33,522 nucleotides of DNA, taken from contig JAIETJ010000111.1 of NCBI GenBank assembly GCA_019745275.1, positions 1 through 33,522 of the forward strand, in the 5' to 3' direction. The translations under genes and the position numbers were made by a program. This DNA comes from Pseudomonadaceae bacterium (lineage in GTDB: Bacteria > Pseudomonadota > Gammaproteobacteria > Pseudomonadales > Pseudomonadaceae). A model generated the notes under the pieces. That model had not been told where the DNA came from, did not search any database, and saw only the letters and a list, made by a program, of their open reading frames with translations. Shown here in pieces: positions 16,801-26,200 of the stretch (the first letter of the stretch is position 1; every line of letters starts with the position of its first letter).

Positions 16801-17387
16801 ACGGCTGGTGGCAGCAGGAATGGCACAAAGCCCGCGAGCAACTGACCGCAAACCCACGCTTACGCCTAGGGCTGGCGGCCATCCCGCTGATCGCCTTGTT
16901 CTACCTGAACTTACTGGCCAGCGACGAGCGTCGCGAGCAACACGCGGCCATTGCCAGCCTGCACAGCGAGCTACGCGACGCACAGCAATTGGCCACGCAA
17001 AACGAATGGACTGAGCGCCTCGAGCAGGCGCGCGGCGAATTCGACAAACAGCAACTGGCCTACTTCGCCAGCGCCGACAGCGAAGCCTTGGCCCGTGCCG
17101 ACATTCAAACCTACGCCAAAACACAGCTCGAGCGGCAACACCTGCAGCAGATCCGCATTGAGGTTTCCACCGCCGGTAAAAGCGACCCACAAACCCAGTT
17201 AATCCCCCTGCAATTGCAACTGGCCGGCACCGCCCAAGGCACTCAACTGTACGCACTGATCAGCGCACTTGAGAGCGGCACCCCACGCTATCGCATCGAC
17301 AGCCTAAATGTGCAGTCACAATCTGGCCAAAGCTTACTCTTCTCACTGATTGCCAGCGTCTGGTACGCCCCCTGGGGAGCCAAGTGA
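16797..17387 (+). CDS. gspM: GspM-like type II secretion protein
   Basis: The 196-residue product is a bitopic inner-membrane protein with a short cytoplasmic N-terminus, one membrane helix (about 22-41, LRLGLAAIPLIALFYLNLLA), a helical region (ERREQHAAIASLHSELRDAQQLA) and a periplasmic alpha/beta domain ending in YRIDSLNVQSQSGQSLLFSLIASVWY. This is the GspM/PilO-like layout, and it directly follows gspL with an ATGA overlap. GspM pairs with GspL in the assembly platform. Sequence identity in this family is low, so the call depends on topology and gene order. Confidence 0.8.
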   Translation: MNGWWQQEWHKAREQLTANPRLRLGLAAIPLIALFYLNLLASDERREQHAAIASLHSELRDAQQLATQNEWTERLEQARGEFDKQQLAYFASADSEALARADIQTYAKTQLERQHLQQIRIEVSTAGKSDPQTQLIPLQLQLAGTAQGTQLYALISALESGTPRYRIDSLNVQSQSGQSLLFSLIASVWYAPWGAK

Positions 17388-17878
17388 AATACCTACTACC
17401 GATCCTCGGTGCCTGCGCCGCCGCCTTGCTATTAGGTTATCTGTGGCCGCTGCCCAACCCACCCACCGAAACAACTGATCAAGAAGCCTGGGTTTGGCCG
17501 AGCGCGCCCCAGCCGGCAGCCCCCAAAGCAGCACCCAGCAAGCTCAGCACTTATTGGCCAGGCACCGATGCAAGCAACCAAGCCGACAACAGTGCCTCCG
17601 AGCAAAGCCAAAAGAGCCCAGCCACCCATACCTGGCGCCTTATCGGCCTTATTCGTCAAGGCCAAAGCCACAGCGCCCAGGTACTAGACCCACAGCAACA
17701 GATACTCACCCTCAACATCGGTGACCCCCTTGACCCCCAGCGCCGGGTAACCACCATCGAAGCCACGCGCCTGCGCTGGCAAGATACCACTGGCGCTGCA
17801 GGCGAATTACTCCTTTACCCCCAGCCGACTGCAGATACCCGCACGCAGCCCGCCGTACAGCCCGAGCCTAAAAAATGA
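17384..17878 (+). CDS. Short GspC-like (HR domain) protein
   Basis: The 164-residue product starts with GTG overlapping the gspM stop (GTGA). It has an N-terminal membrane anchor (YLLPILGACAAALLLGYLW), a Pro/Ala/Ser-rich linker of about 60 residues, and one small beta domain (THTWRLIGLIRQGQSHSAQVLDPQQQILTLNIGDPLDPQRRVTTIE, shown here in parts) that resembles the homology region of GspC and PilP. It then ends without the PDZ or coiled-coil domain of full GspC. In other systems the homology region contacts the N0 domain of GspD, linking the inner-membrane platform to the secretin. Its position between gspM and gspD supports this role. A name such as gspC or gspN would go beyond what I can show. 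Confidence 0.7.
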   Translation: MKYLLPILGACAAALLLGYLWPLPNPPTETTDQEAWVWPSAPQPAAPKAAPSKLSTYWPGTDASNQADNSASEQSQKSPATHTWRLIGLIRQGQSHSAQVLDPQQQILTLNIGDPLDPQRRVTTIEATRLRWQDTTGAAGELLLYPQPTADTRTQPAVQPEPKK

Positions 17879-20142
17879 TGCGCACAACCCGCTTCGCCTC
17901 GCCCCCTTTTGGCCGTAGCCTGCTCACACTCAGCCTGCTATTGCTCGCCAGTTGCAGCCTAAACCCCAATCCTGAGCCGCTCGCCGGGCCGATCCGCGCG
18001 CCCATCAAGCCCCAGGAGTACACGCAAAAACTGCAAGCCGAGACCACGCGCGACGAACAAGCGCGCAAAGCGCAGCGCTTCCAAGCGACCCCCAGCCAGC
18101 CACGCCAAGGTCCAAACTACGTCGAATCCGCCGCCGACACGCTTGGTCAAAACCTGACCGGCGCTCCTATCGCCATCAACCTAAACAACTACCCGTTGCC
18201 AGCCTTTATTAATGAGGTATTTGGCAATCGCCTCGGCCAATCGTTCAGCCTTAGCCCCGAACTGCAAACCAAGAGTGACCTAGTCTCGCTGCGCCTGAAC
18301 GAACCCCAAACACCGAAAGACTTATTTGCCACCGCTCGCTTCGTGCTTACCGATTACGGCATATCTATCAAAGAGCGCGAGGGCGTACTGTCTTTTCAAG
18401 TCAGCCAAAATACCGCCAACGACAGCCTGCCGTTGCTCGTCAGCGGTAGAACGCTGCCTGACGTGCCCATGTCGCACCGGCCAATTTTCCAGCAAGTGCC
18501 GATGCGCGTGGTACGCAGCGAGTCGATGATTATCTGGCTCAAAGAAATGTTCCCCGGCAACACCCTGCAAATCACCAGCGACGCATTAACCAATACCGTG
18601 ATGCTGCGCGGCCCGGTCGAGCAGGTCCGCCAAGCCAGCCAAGCCATCGAACTGTTTGACCAGACGACCCTAAAAGGCAGTCACAGCATAGCCATAAGCC
18701 CGATTTACTCGGATGCCGAGCAACTCGGCACGGCCTTGGTAAAGGTTTTGCAATCCGAGGGTTACGACGTTTCAGAAACCCCACCCCTGGGTGGCGTCAT
18801 TGTTCTCAAGCTCAAAGAATTGCAGCGGGTGATAGTGTTTGCCGCCGACCCGGCAGTGCTCGCCACCGCGCGCCGCTGGGTCGAACTGCTCGACCGCCAG
18901 TCACAAGAAAAAGTCGAAAGCGGCCTGTTCGTCTACCAGGTCCGCAATACCCAAGCCGCCGGCATAGCCAGCATGCTCGGCGCGCTCGGTTACAGCGCCA
19001 CCATCCCCGGCAGCGGGCTGGCCAGCAACGACACCCCGCCCGGCGGCAGCAGCGCGCTATCCTCCGGCGCCAACACCAGCAGCGCCAGCAGCACCCCCCT
19101 AAGCGCAAGCAACAATAGCCCGCGCACCATTACCGGCAACCCCGAGCAAGGCAGCGTAGTGGTCGACGCCAATCGCAACGCCATCATCTTTAAAGGCAGC
19201 GGTCGCGAATGGCTGCAACTACGCCCGCTGCTCGACGAACTCGACCGCGCAGTGCCCTCAGTGATGATCGACGTACTGCTGGCCGAAGTGAACCTCAACG
19301 ACAAAGAAGGCCTCGGGGTTGACTGGAAGCGAGTCTCCACCAGCATCGGCGGCACCGACCTGATTTTTAACACCGCCAACGGTATTGGCAAAAGCGGCCT
19401 CAACATGGCCCTTAACAGCGCCGGGCAAACCAAGGCCATGCTCAACGCTTTTTACGACAACAAACAGGCAGTAATTCGCTCCAGCCCCAAGCTAATGGTG
19501 CGCAGCGGCGAAGAAGCGCAAATAGAAGTCGGCAATGAAATCCCGGTCGTTACTGGCACCACCCAGTCCACCGACACCCCCAACGCGCCCATCACCCAAA
19601 CGGTTCAATATCGAAAAACCGGCGTACTCCTGAGCATCAAGCCGACGGTACAGGCCAACGGCGTGGTCGACCTATTGGTCAACCAAGAGCTATCAGAGGC
19701 GACCGACACCTCCAGCAGCACCGAAAACCTCACCCCAACCATCAATAACCGCAAAGTCAAAACCTCCATCACTTTGCGCGACGGCGGCTCGGTGATGCTC
19801 GCCGGGTTAATTTCCAGCAGCAAAGGCAAGGGCGACACCGGCGTACCCATTCTTGGCGACCTGCCATGGATTGGCTGGATGTTTAAATCCCAGAGCACCA
19901 CCGTCAACCGTACCGAACTGGTGGTCATGATCATCCCCTACGTGATCCGCGACTTCGATGAGGCCCAGAGCCTGACCGAACGCTACCGCGAACAACTGCC
20001 ACTCAACAACAGCCCAAGCCTTGAGCGGCGCGGCCTTAACCGCCTGCCCGCAGAAGCGAGCGGCCTGCCCGACAACGGCCTGCCAGACGCCGAGCCAGCC
20101 GCCACGCCATCGGCCGCCCCCGAGGCGCAGTTGCTGCGCTAA
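17875..20142 (+). CDS. gspD: Type II secretion secretin GspD (lipoprotein type)
   Basis: This 755-residue outer-membrane secretin begins MMRTTRFASPPFGRSLLTLS and carries a lipobox LLAS|C (Cys27), so it should be a self-anchoring liposecretin like HxcQ of P. aeruginosa rather than one needing a pilotin. An N0-like segment (APIAINLNNYPLPAFINEVFG) is followed by N-domain repeats, a Ser/Gly-rich loop (about 385-415), and the secretin core with PSVMIDVLLAEVNL, IRSSPKLMVRSGEEAQIEVG, TSITLRDGGSVMLAGLI and VPILGDLPWIGWMF (around 656-669). The C-terminus adds a low-complexity Ala/Pro tail in place of an S-domain, which agrees with pilotin independence. It starts inside the upstream stop (ATGATG). The genes gspF to gspD appear to form one operon. 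Confidence 0.96.
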   Translation: MMRTTRFASPPFGRSLLTLSLLLLASCSLNPNPEPLAGPIRAPIKPQEYTQKLQAETTRDEQARKAQRFQATPSQPRQGPNYVESAADTLGQNLTGAPIAINLNNYPLPAFINEVFGNRLGQSFSLSPELQTKSDLVSLRLNEPQTPKDLFATARFVLTDYGISIKEREGVLSFQVSQNTANDSLPLLVSGRTLPDVPMSHRPIFQQVPMRVVRSESMIIWLKEMFPGNTLQITSDALTNTVMLRGPVEQVRQASQAIELFDQTTLKGSHSIAISPIYSDAEQLGTALVKVLQSEGYDVSETPPLGGVIVLKLKELQRVIVFAADPAVLATARRWVELLDRQSQEKVESGLFVYQVRNTQAAGIASMLGALGYSATIPGSGLASNDTPPGGSSALSSGANTSSASSTPLSASNNSPRTITGNPEQGSVVVDANRNAIIFKGSGREWLQLRPLLDELDRAVPSVMIDVLLAEVNLNDKEGLGVDWKRVSTSIGGTDLIFNTANGIGKSGLNMALNSAGQTKAMLNAFYDNKQAVIRSSPKLMVRSGEEAQIEVGNEIPVVTGTTQSTDTPNAPITQTVQYRKTGVLLSIKPTVQANGVVDLLVNQELSEATDTSSSTENLTPTINNRKVKTSITLRDGGSVMLAGLISSSKGKGDTGVPILGDLPWIGWMFKSQSTTVNRTELVVMIIPYVIRDFDEAQSLTERYREQLPLNNSPSLERRGLNRLPAEASGLPDNGLPDAEPAATPSAAPEAQLLR

Positions 20143-20409
20143 CCCCCCCCCGGCGGGGCACCAACAGCACGGTACCGAGGCAATTAATCCCACTAAAACG
20201 CCCACTTAGCGACATTTTAACGGCGCAAAGCTTGCACTTTCATACAAGATGGTTATCATCGCGGCAGGCTAAATCTTCACAGATATACGCCCACTTACAC
20301 GCATGCCGCTCGTTCCCTTCCGGAAGAGAGCGAGCACCAGTACGCTGTAGGTGCTTAGGATCAACTCGATTTCCTCGGGTTAAACATGTTTAATTGGAGA
20401 AACACCATA
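20143..20409 (+). promoter_or_regulatory. Promoter and structured 5' leader of the secreted-protein gene
   Basis: This gap of 267 bases starts with nine C (20143-20151). TTGCAC (20232-20237), 16 bases, TATCAT (20254-20259) form a good sigma-70 promoter. The transcript would have a leader of about 145 bases with two hairpins: GCTCG (20308-20312) with CGAGC (20331-20335) around an inner CTTCCGGAAG, and AGCACC (20333-20338) with GGTGCT (20350-20355); these share three bases, so they may be alternatives. GGAGA at 20396-20400 is the ribosome site. Long structured leaders stabilise mRNAs of very abundant proteins, which fits the gene's codon use. Confidence 0.55.
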
Positions 20410-21756
20410 ATGAAAAAGACACTACTAGCAGTTGCTATTACCGCCCTTAGCGCTAACGCTTTCGCCGCTAACTTGGACTACACCGTTAGCCCAGTTGTTA
20501 CTCCAGTTAACACTGTAGCTAAGGAAGTTGTTGCTGCTAGCAACATCGCCCTGACTACCACTGACACCGTGTCTTGGCCCACCGGCTTCTCGGTTACCAA
20601 CCAGAACTTGGTACGTCTGGACCTAACCAATGGCGCTAAGTTCACCGCTAACCCAACAATGACCGTTGCCGGCGTTGCTGCAACCATCTCTGCCGGTGGC
20701 GTTGGCGCAACTTACGTGATTTTCCAAGCCGGCGTCGCTACCAGCGGCACCTCGGCAGCACCAGTGGTACTGACTCTGGCTGGCCTGACTGCAGCTACCC
20801 AAGCCGACATCACTATCGGCTACAAGCTGTTCTCCACTCAGCCTGACGCTGTGGCCAACAACGCTAACACCGTTGCTGCTGGCACCTTCCCGTACGCCAA
20901 ATTTGCCAACGGCCTGGTGTTCTCGGCAGCTGCCGGCGCCGCTACTGCCTCCAAGCAAATTGATGTAACTGCAGAGTCCAAGAAGTTCGCTAACACCACT
21001 GTTACCTCTAACGCCTTCGGTGGCCTGAATCTGTCGGTTAACGCCAACACTTTCGGCAGCAACCTGAGCGGTGCAGCTCTTACCCTGACCAACATGATCG
21101 GTACTACTGCCGTTCTGACCGTGTCGGGTAGCTTCAACGCTGCTGCTGCAGCAGGCGCTGGCAGCACACTTGCTGGCCTGGCTGCTACTAGCCTGGACGC
21201 TGGCAAAACTGCCATCACCTTCCCACTGGCTGCAGCACCTGTCGCCATCACTGGCGGTCAACTGATTTACGTTGCAACCGGCACCACCGCAATCGCACCG
21301 TCCCTGTTCAATGCCAAGCTGACTCTGGGTACTGGCGCTCAGGTGACTACTGCTCCTGCAGACGTGACAAGCATGGCTAACCTGGCCAAGACTGGCGCGA
21401 GTGATGATGTTGATCTGGCCCTTAAGCCAGGCGGCGTGTACAGCAACTTCGTGCGCATCTCTAACAAGTCAACCATCGCCGGCAATGTTTACATCACCGC
21501 AATCAACGATGCAGGCGCAAGCGCTACTTTCAACCTGGGCGACGTAGCCGGCCAAACCACTAGCGTTCTTGGCGCTGGTGCTTCGACCACTCAGCTGACC
21601 ATTCAGAACATCTTCAACGCAGCCGCTGCCAAAGGTCTGGCACTGTCTGGCGAAGGCAAACTGCGCCTCGTAGTTGACGCTGAAATCACTGAAGGCAAGC
21701 TGGACGTGCAGACTTACACCGTGTCGAAAGACGCTAACAGCTTCGCCACGTTCTAA
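20410..21756 (+). CDS. Abundant secreted protein, candidate S-layer or surface-coat protein (T2SS neighbour)
   Basis: The 448-residue product starts with a clear Sec signal peptide, MKKTLLAVAITALSANAFA, cleaved before ANLDYTV. The mature protein has no Cys and no His, a single Trp, and is very rich in Ala, Thr, Gly, Val and Asn in alternating beta-like stretches (ALTLTNMIGTTAVLTVSGSF, VYSNFVRISNKSTIAGNVYI). It ends DANSFATF. Codon choice is strongly restricted (CTG for Leu, AAC for Asn, GCT frequent for Ala) unlike the T2SS genes next to it, which points to very high expression. It has its own promoter, leader and strong terminator. I recognise no enzyme motif. Position right after gspD suggests it is the cargo of this T2SS. 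An S-layer protein is the best hypothesis; an outer-membrane barrel or secreted matrix protein are alternatives. The ATG at 20410 is chosen for GGAGA nine bases upstream. Confidence 0.85.
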   Translation: MKKTLLAVAITALSANAFAANLDYTVSPVVTPVNTVAKEVVAASNIALTTTDTVSWPTGFSVTNQNLVRLDLTNGAKFTANPTMTVAGVAATISAGGVGATYVIFQAGVATSGTSAAPVVLTLAGLTAATQADITIGYKLFSTQPDAVANNANTVAAGTFPYAKFANGLVFSAAAGAATASKQIDVTAESKKFANTTVTSNAFGGLNLSVNANTFGSNLSGAALTLTNMIGTTAVLTVSGSFNAAAAAGAGSTLAGLAATSLDAGKTAITFPLAAAPVAITGGQLIYVATGTTAIAPSLFNAKLTLGTGAQVTTAPADVTSMANLAKTGASDDVDLALKPGGVYSNFVRISNKSTIAGNVYITAINDAGASATFNLGDVAGQTTSVLGAGASTTQLTIQNIFNAAAAKGLALSGEGKLRLVVDAEITEGKLDVQTYTVSKDANSFATF

Positions 21757-21788
21757 GCCTAACTTAGTCGTTGTACGCTGATAAAAGG

Positions 21789-21814
21789 GCAGCCCTCGGG
21801 CTGCTCTTTTTTTT
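21789..21814 (+). terminator. Strong rho-independent terminator after the secreted-protein gene
   Basis: GCAGCCC (21789-21795), loop TC, GGGCTGC (21798-21804), followed by a T-rich run TCTTTTTTTT (21805-21814). It lies about 30 bases after the stop codon and would insulate the acyltransferase gene from this probably very active transcription unit. Confidence 0.93.
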
Positions 21815-21859
21815 GCCCATTATTTGCTTAATACCCTATGCCTTAATCTGGAGTGCTCG

Positions 21860-22921
21860 ATGCTTGCACCACCCACCGATCGCCACCTCCCTGCCGCAGA
21901 TGGCATTCGCGGCCTTGCCTGCCTGATCGTATTAGTAATCCATGGCATTAGTTTTTTTTGGCCTGCCAGCTTTCCCTACCTTAAGGGCAGTGGCAAATAT
22001 GCGGTGTGGTTGTTTTTTGTACTTAGCGCGTTTCTGCTCGCCCAAGGCTTACAGCGCCGCGGCTTTAGCAAGGCCAGCCTGCGCGACTACGCCATCAGCC
22101 GCAGCCTACGAATTTTGCCGATGTTTATCCTAGCCTGCTTTATTTACTACTGGGCCGGCGTTGGAATTACCAACCTGGAGCAATTATGGGCGGTATTGAG
22201 CCTGCAACAAGGCACCATTCATCTCTGGACCATTGCGGTTGAATTCCAGTTCTATCTGCTACTGCCTTTTATCTTGTGGGCCGCATTACACCTACAAAAC
22301 CGCTACGGCACCAGCGCACTGCTAGCCGGCGCGGCCGTATTGGTGCTAGGCCAGCAATACCTATGGCCGTATTGGCTAACCCCTGAGAACTCACCACTCA
22401 CACTATGGTACCTGCCAACCTTCATATTTGGTGTAGTGGCTGGCTTGCTACAACCGCAACTCCGAGCGCAGCCTATAAAACACTTAGCCAGCGCCTTTGG
22501 CTTACTGACACTGGTACTTTTAATTATCGCCACACCCGGTGTGCGCGCCCTGATATTTGGCCCACCACTCAATACTAACCTGGCCGATAAACATCTTTAC
22601 CTGGGTTTGCTTTGGGCAACTTTCATTGCCCTGTTAGTCGACGGCCAAAGCTTGGCCGGCCGCCTACTCAGTTGCAGGCCGCTGACGTTCCTAGGCACGG
22701 TCAGCTATTCAACCTACTTAATTCACTGGCTGATCATGGTTTACTTTGCCAAACACTGGCCAGAACAGCCACTGGCGCTCGCAGCCGCTATTAGCCTGTC
22801 GATAGCCATAGGCACCGCCGGCCATCAATGGGGCGAATTACCCCTTGAGCGCTTACGCAAAAGGCTTAGCCCATCAAGCAGAAGGACAAACGTTCAAGAG
22901 GCCGGCACGAGGAGTGGTTAA
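21860..22921 (+). CDS. Acyltransferase 3 family membrane protein
   Basis: The 353-residue polytopic protein begins near the family motif DRHLPAADGIRGLACLIVLVIHG, which carries the conserved Arg and the catalytic-type His of acyltransferase-3 (OafA/YrhL-like) enzymes. About ten membrane segments follow; SRSLRILPMFILACFIYYWAG and HLWTIAVEFQFYLLLPFILW are also typical. Such enzymes move acetyl or other acyl groups onto sugars of O-antigens, exopolysaccharides or glycans at the inner membrane. There is no SGNH partner domain. The ATG at 21860 has GGAG six bases upstream; the open frame back to 21824 lies next to the preceding terminator. Given the Wzm/Wzt operon to the right, acylation of the exported polysaccharide is a reasonable inference. 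Confidence 0.88.
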   Translation: MLAPPTDRHLPAADGIRGLACLIVLVIHGISFFWPASFPYLKGSGKYAVWLFFVLSAFLLAQGLQRRGFSKASLRDYAISRSLRILPMFILACFIYYWAGVGITNLEQLWAVLSLQQGTIHLWTIAVEFQFYLLLPFILWAALHLQNRYGTSALLAGAAVLVLGQQYLWPYWLTPENSPLTLWYLPTFIFGVVAGLLQPQLRAQPIKHLASAFGLLTLVLLIIATPGVRALIFGPPLNTNLADKHLYLGLLWATFIALLVDGQSLAGRLLSCRPLTFLGTVSYSTYLIHWLIMVYFAKHWPEQPLALAAAISLSIAIGTAGHQWGELPLERLRKRLSPSSRRTNVQEAGTRSG

Positions 22922-23080
22922 AACGAGCTAACTCGGAGCGCAGCAGTAACCCAACGATTGATAGCTGACGCACGCCAGCCATCTACACAGCACTATAGAC
23001 CCGCACGAAGCCCCCCCCTGCACAGCGAGGCAACCCATAATATAAGGCTGTGTACCCGTTAGCTGTTGCAGGTTGATTTT

Positions 23081-23143
23081 GTAGGGTGGGGTTCAGCCCA
23101 CCGCCGCGCGATAAGGGACTTGGCGGGCTAAAGCCCACCCTAC
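23081..23143. repeat. REP-like inverted repeat between the convergent acyltransferase and glycan genes
   Basis: GTAGGGTGGG (23081-23090) is mirrored by CCCACCCTAC (23134-23143), with inner arms GGGTTCAGCCCACC and GGCGGGCTAAAGCCC; TTTTT follows on the plus strand. It belongs to the same theme as the palindromes in the eut region. Sitting between convergent genes, it may act as a terminator for the acyltransferase. The rest of 22922-23208 holds a C8 run at 23011-23018 and nothing else I can name. Confidence 0.7.
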
Positions 23144-23208
23144 TTTTTGCCATCAACACTTAACGGGGACATAGCCTAATATAAGGTGCGCTGACGCGAC
23201 TGAACGCA

Positions 23209-26200
23209 TCAGCCAGCCAATGTCCGGCGCAGTTCCGTGATGCGCCCCTCGCAAACCATATAGTGCGCGTCTTGCAGTAACGCCGTGCGGTCTTGCTCGC
23301 TACTGAGCGCCAGCGTATTACTGAAGTCACCCAGTCTGTGTACATAGTCGCCGATGAATTCGCAATTGCGCAGCGACTCCCAGTCAGTATCGGCCGGAGT
23401 AAAGACTTGCAGCGTCAGGTAATAGTCCTCCATAAACTTCATATCGTCATAGTAATGCAACTTCGACAGGTCGATCTGGTCGAGATCGAGCATAAAGCTG
23501 TGGAGCGGCGCATGATTAAGACGAACAAACTCCGCATGCGATAAGCCATATTCGTACGTTCTGTTGCGCTTAAGGATCAAGCCCGTCACAGCATCAACAC
23601 TGGTCGAGTAGACCCTACCGAAACTCGCATTCTTACCGGTACGCTGCAGTCGCTTGACCAACCCCTGATAGGCGCACGGAAACAGCACGTCGTCATAATC
23701 GAGGAAGGCCGCATAACCACGCCCCACCGATTTGAGCGTCTCATTCAACATCAATGAGCGCAGATCCGGACTGCTGTCACTCGACTGATAGCGACGGATA
23801 ACTGGCTCGCAGCCTTGCACCCAAGGTAGCCGCGCCAGTTCAGCTTCGAGCTGCACAAGATCATCATCGGATACGTCCTGAACCGCAAGGAAGGGGCGCA
23901 CCCGACATCCTGCCTGCACTATCAGCGACAGCAACGCATTGACCAGCAACTCGCGATCACCCTTGCAATGAAAACGCATGACCGTCGAAACCAGCGGCTT
24001 AACTTCACCAGCATCGTCAACCTGCTCAGGCAAAATACGGAAGCAACTCGCCTTGCCGGCCACTTTGTAACCTTTAACGGCTGTTTTCTCAGGACGTAGC
24101 TCCATGCCCGACCTAGCCCAATAGGTAATTTCGAAATTCACCGCGTGCGGATCTTGGCAGTAGTCAGGATCGTTCAACACGCTGGCCGATATGCTGAAGC
24201 CTGGATGGCGCAAAGCCATCAACATTAGCGTTTCGATGCATGTCGACGGAAAAACGTAGGGAGCGTCGAAGTTCAGTGTGAAATCTACGCTCGCTTGCGA
24301 CTGCAATGCACAGTCAGCGCCCAAATCAAACAACTGGCCTACCAGCACGGCATCATCAACCACGACCGTGCTTTTTTTGAAAATCGTTGAATTGGCCAAG
24401 CAATGGACGAACTTATGCCGTGCGTCACCATCCTGCGCAAGCCACTCTCGCACTTCGTCCGCCAGTTTCAATTTGACGACGACACGCTTGTCGATCCGGC
24501 TCGCCAAGTAGCGCGTTTCATTAAAGGAGTAGTCGCACAGCGCCCGGCCGACAGAGTTCAGATAGCCATAACCGAATCGCGTGTCGGGCTCCAAATGCGC
24601 ACCCTCAGCCCACTCGTTCCAAGCATTTACAACGATAAAACGACGATCCACCTCAAGCTCACGCACCGAGTAATCAATCAGATGCTCCAGCCACTCTTGG
24701 AATTTCGGGGTCGTGAAGCGATGCAATGCAAGCGCTTCAGAGCCGTAACGGGCGGCATTGTCCCAAGTTGGCACCAATGAGCGAAACAGCACGCAGTCTT
24801 TGACCAACTCCTTGTGCATGTAGTGGTCGGCTACCTCGCCATAATCCAGAACGCTGCCATTTACCGGCCAGTAAGGCTTAAGTTTCGGGCGCATATCAGC
24901 GACCGCCCCTCCGGTCCAATCCTGTAAAGGGCGTTCAACGGCAGCGTCCATGCCATAGTGTGCTGGCGAAACGGCACCACGGGTGAGAGTCGCGACTACA
25001 TAGGGAGGTTTAACGCCATTGAGCACACACTCTTCACGCCAGATGCACAGGTAATCCTCGACATGCTCCATCGCAGAGGGACGGTAGATGAACAGCACCG
25101 GACGACCATCAACCTTGATGTAGCGCTTATCCTTGAAGAAAGGCATCAGGTAGCGAATGAAGTCGAGCGCATCGTCCTTCGAATAGACTTGCCCAAGGAG
25201 AATTTCACTTTCATTACCATCCCAACGTCGAGTCCAATTTTCGTTGGCCCAGCAAAAGCTGAACGGCATGTCGATATCCGGATTGGCCAAGAGCATCTGC
25301 GCCGGCATTTCAAGAATAAGTCTTCCCGAGAACCAGTAGTGATAGAAGACCATGCCGTGGACACCGGCCTGCCGCATCATTTGCGCCTGCAAGGCTAACT
25401 GCTCAGGGGAGCCTAAGTGGTAATAGCCGATGTCAGGATGAGGGACATGCTGCTGATAGTGTCCCTGGAAGAGGGGATTGGCCGCACGAACCTTGGTCCA
25501 CTCAGTAAAATCTTTACCGTGCCACGCATCGTTTTCAGGTGTGGGATGGAACTGAGGCAGGTAATAAGCCAGCACCTTGACACTGTCGTGAACGATTTCA
25601 CCGGAATAGTCGTACTGCTCTTCAAAGAAAGGCTGCGACTCTGGCGAGAGCTGCGGCGATTCGAGTCGGTAATTTCTGCCCTCGTGGAGGGTGCTGAAGA
25701 CCAACACCAGCCTCTCCAGAGCATGCGCCAGGGTAGCATCGGCAGCGATGGGTTCCTCAGCAAAATCTTCATAGGCGAGCGGTAGGCTCAGAAACTCTCG
25801 AAGACACCCGCCCTTCGCCCAGAACATGGCGCCCTGCGGAAACTCAATATGCTCGAAATCATTAATGTCGAAGTCGGCATGCTCAGCAAGCAATGCTTGG
25901 GCAATACTGTAATTGTCGCTCCATCCTGTATTGTCCCAGCTTGCGATGTGATTACCCGCCGCATAGACGACCTTCGCATCTTTAGCGAACAAACCTAGGA
26001 TTTGAGAAACGGCGGACTTAGAACCGCAAAGACTGCTCATCAGCGTATCGAACCAACCTGACAAACTCTCTTTATGCGGGCTTTTCTTGGTGTGAAAATG
26101 CCCCACCACATCGTAACCAGCGAGCCGCTTGCCGAACTGAGTGATGAATGGCGCCACATCCCTGCCTCGGTTCGGTACCGCCTCAGCGATAACCTTGTGA

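Noticed and set aside
20623..21261. Long minus-strand open frame (212 codons) inside the secreted-protein gene
   Set aside because: It mirrors the biased codons of the plus-strand gene, is Ser/Ala/Gly-rich without family features, and has no ribosome site.
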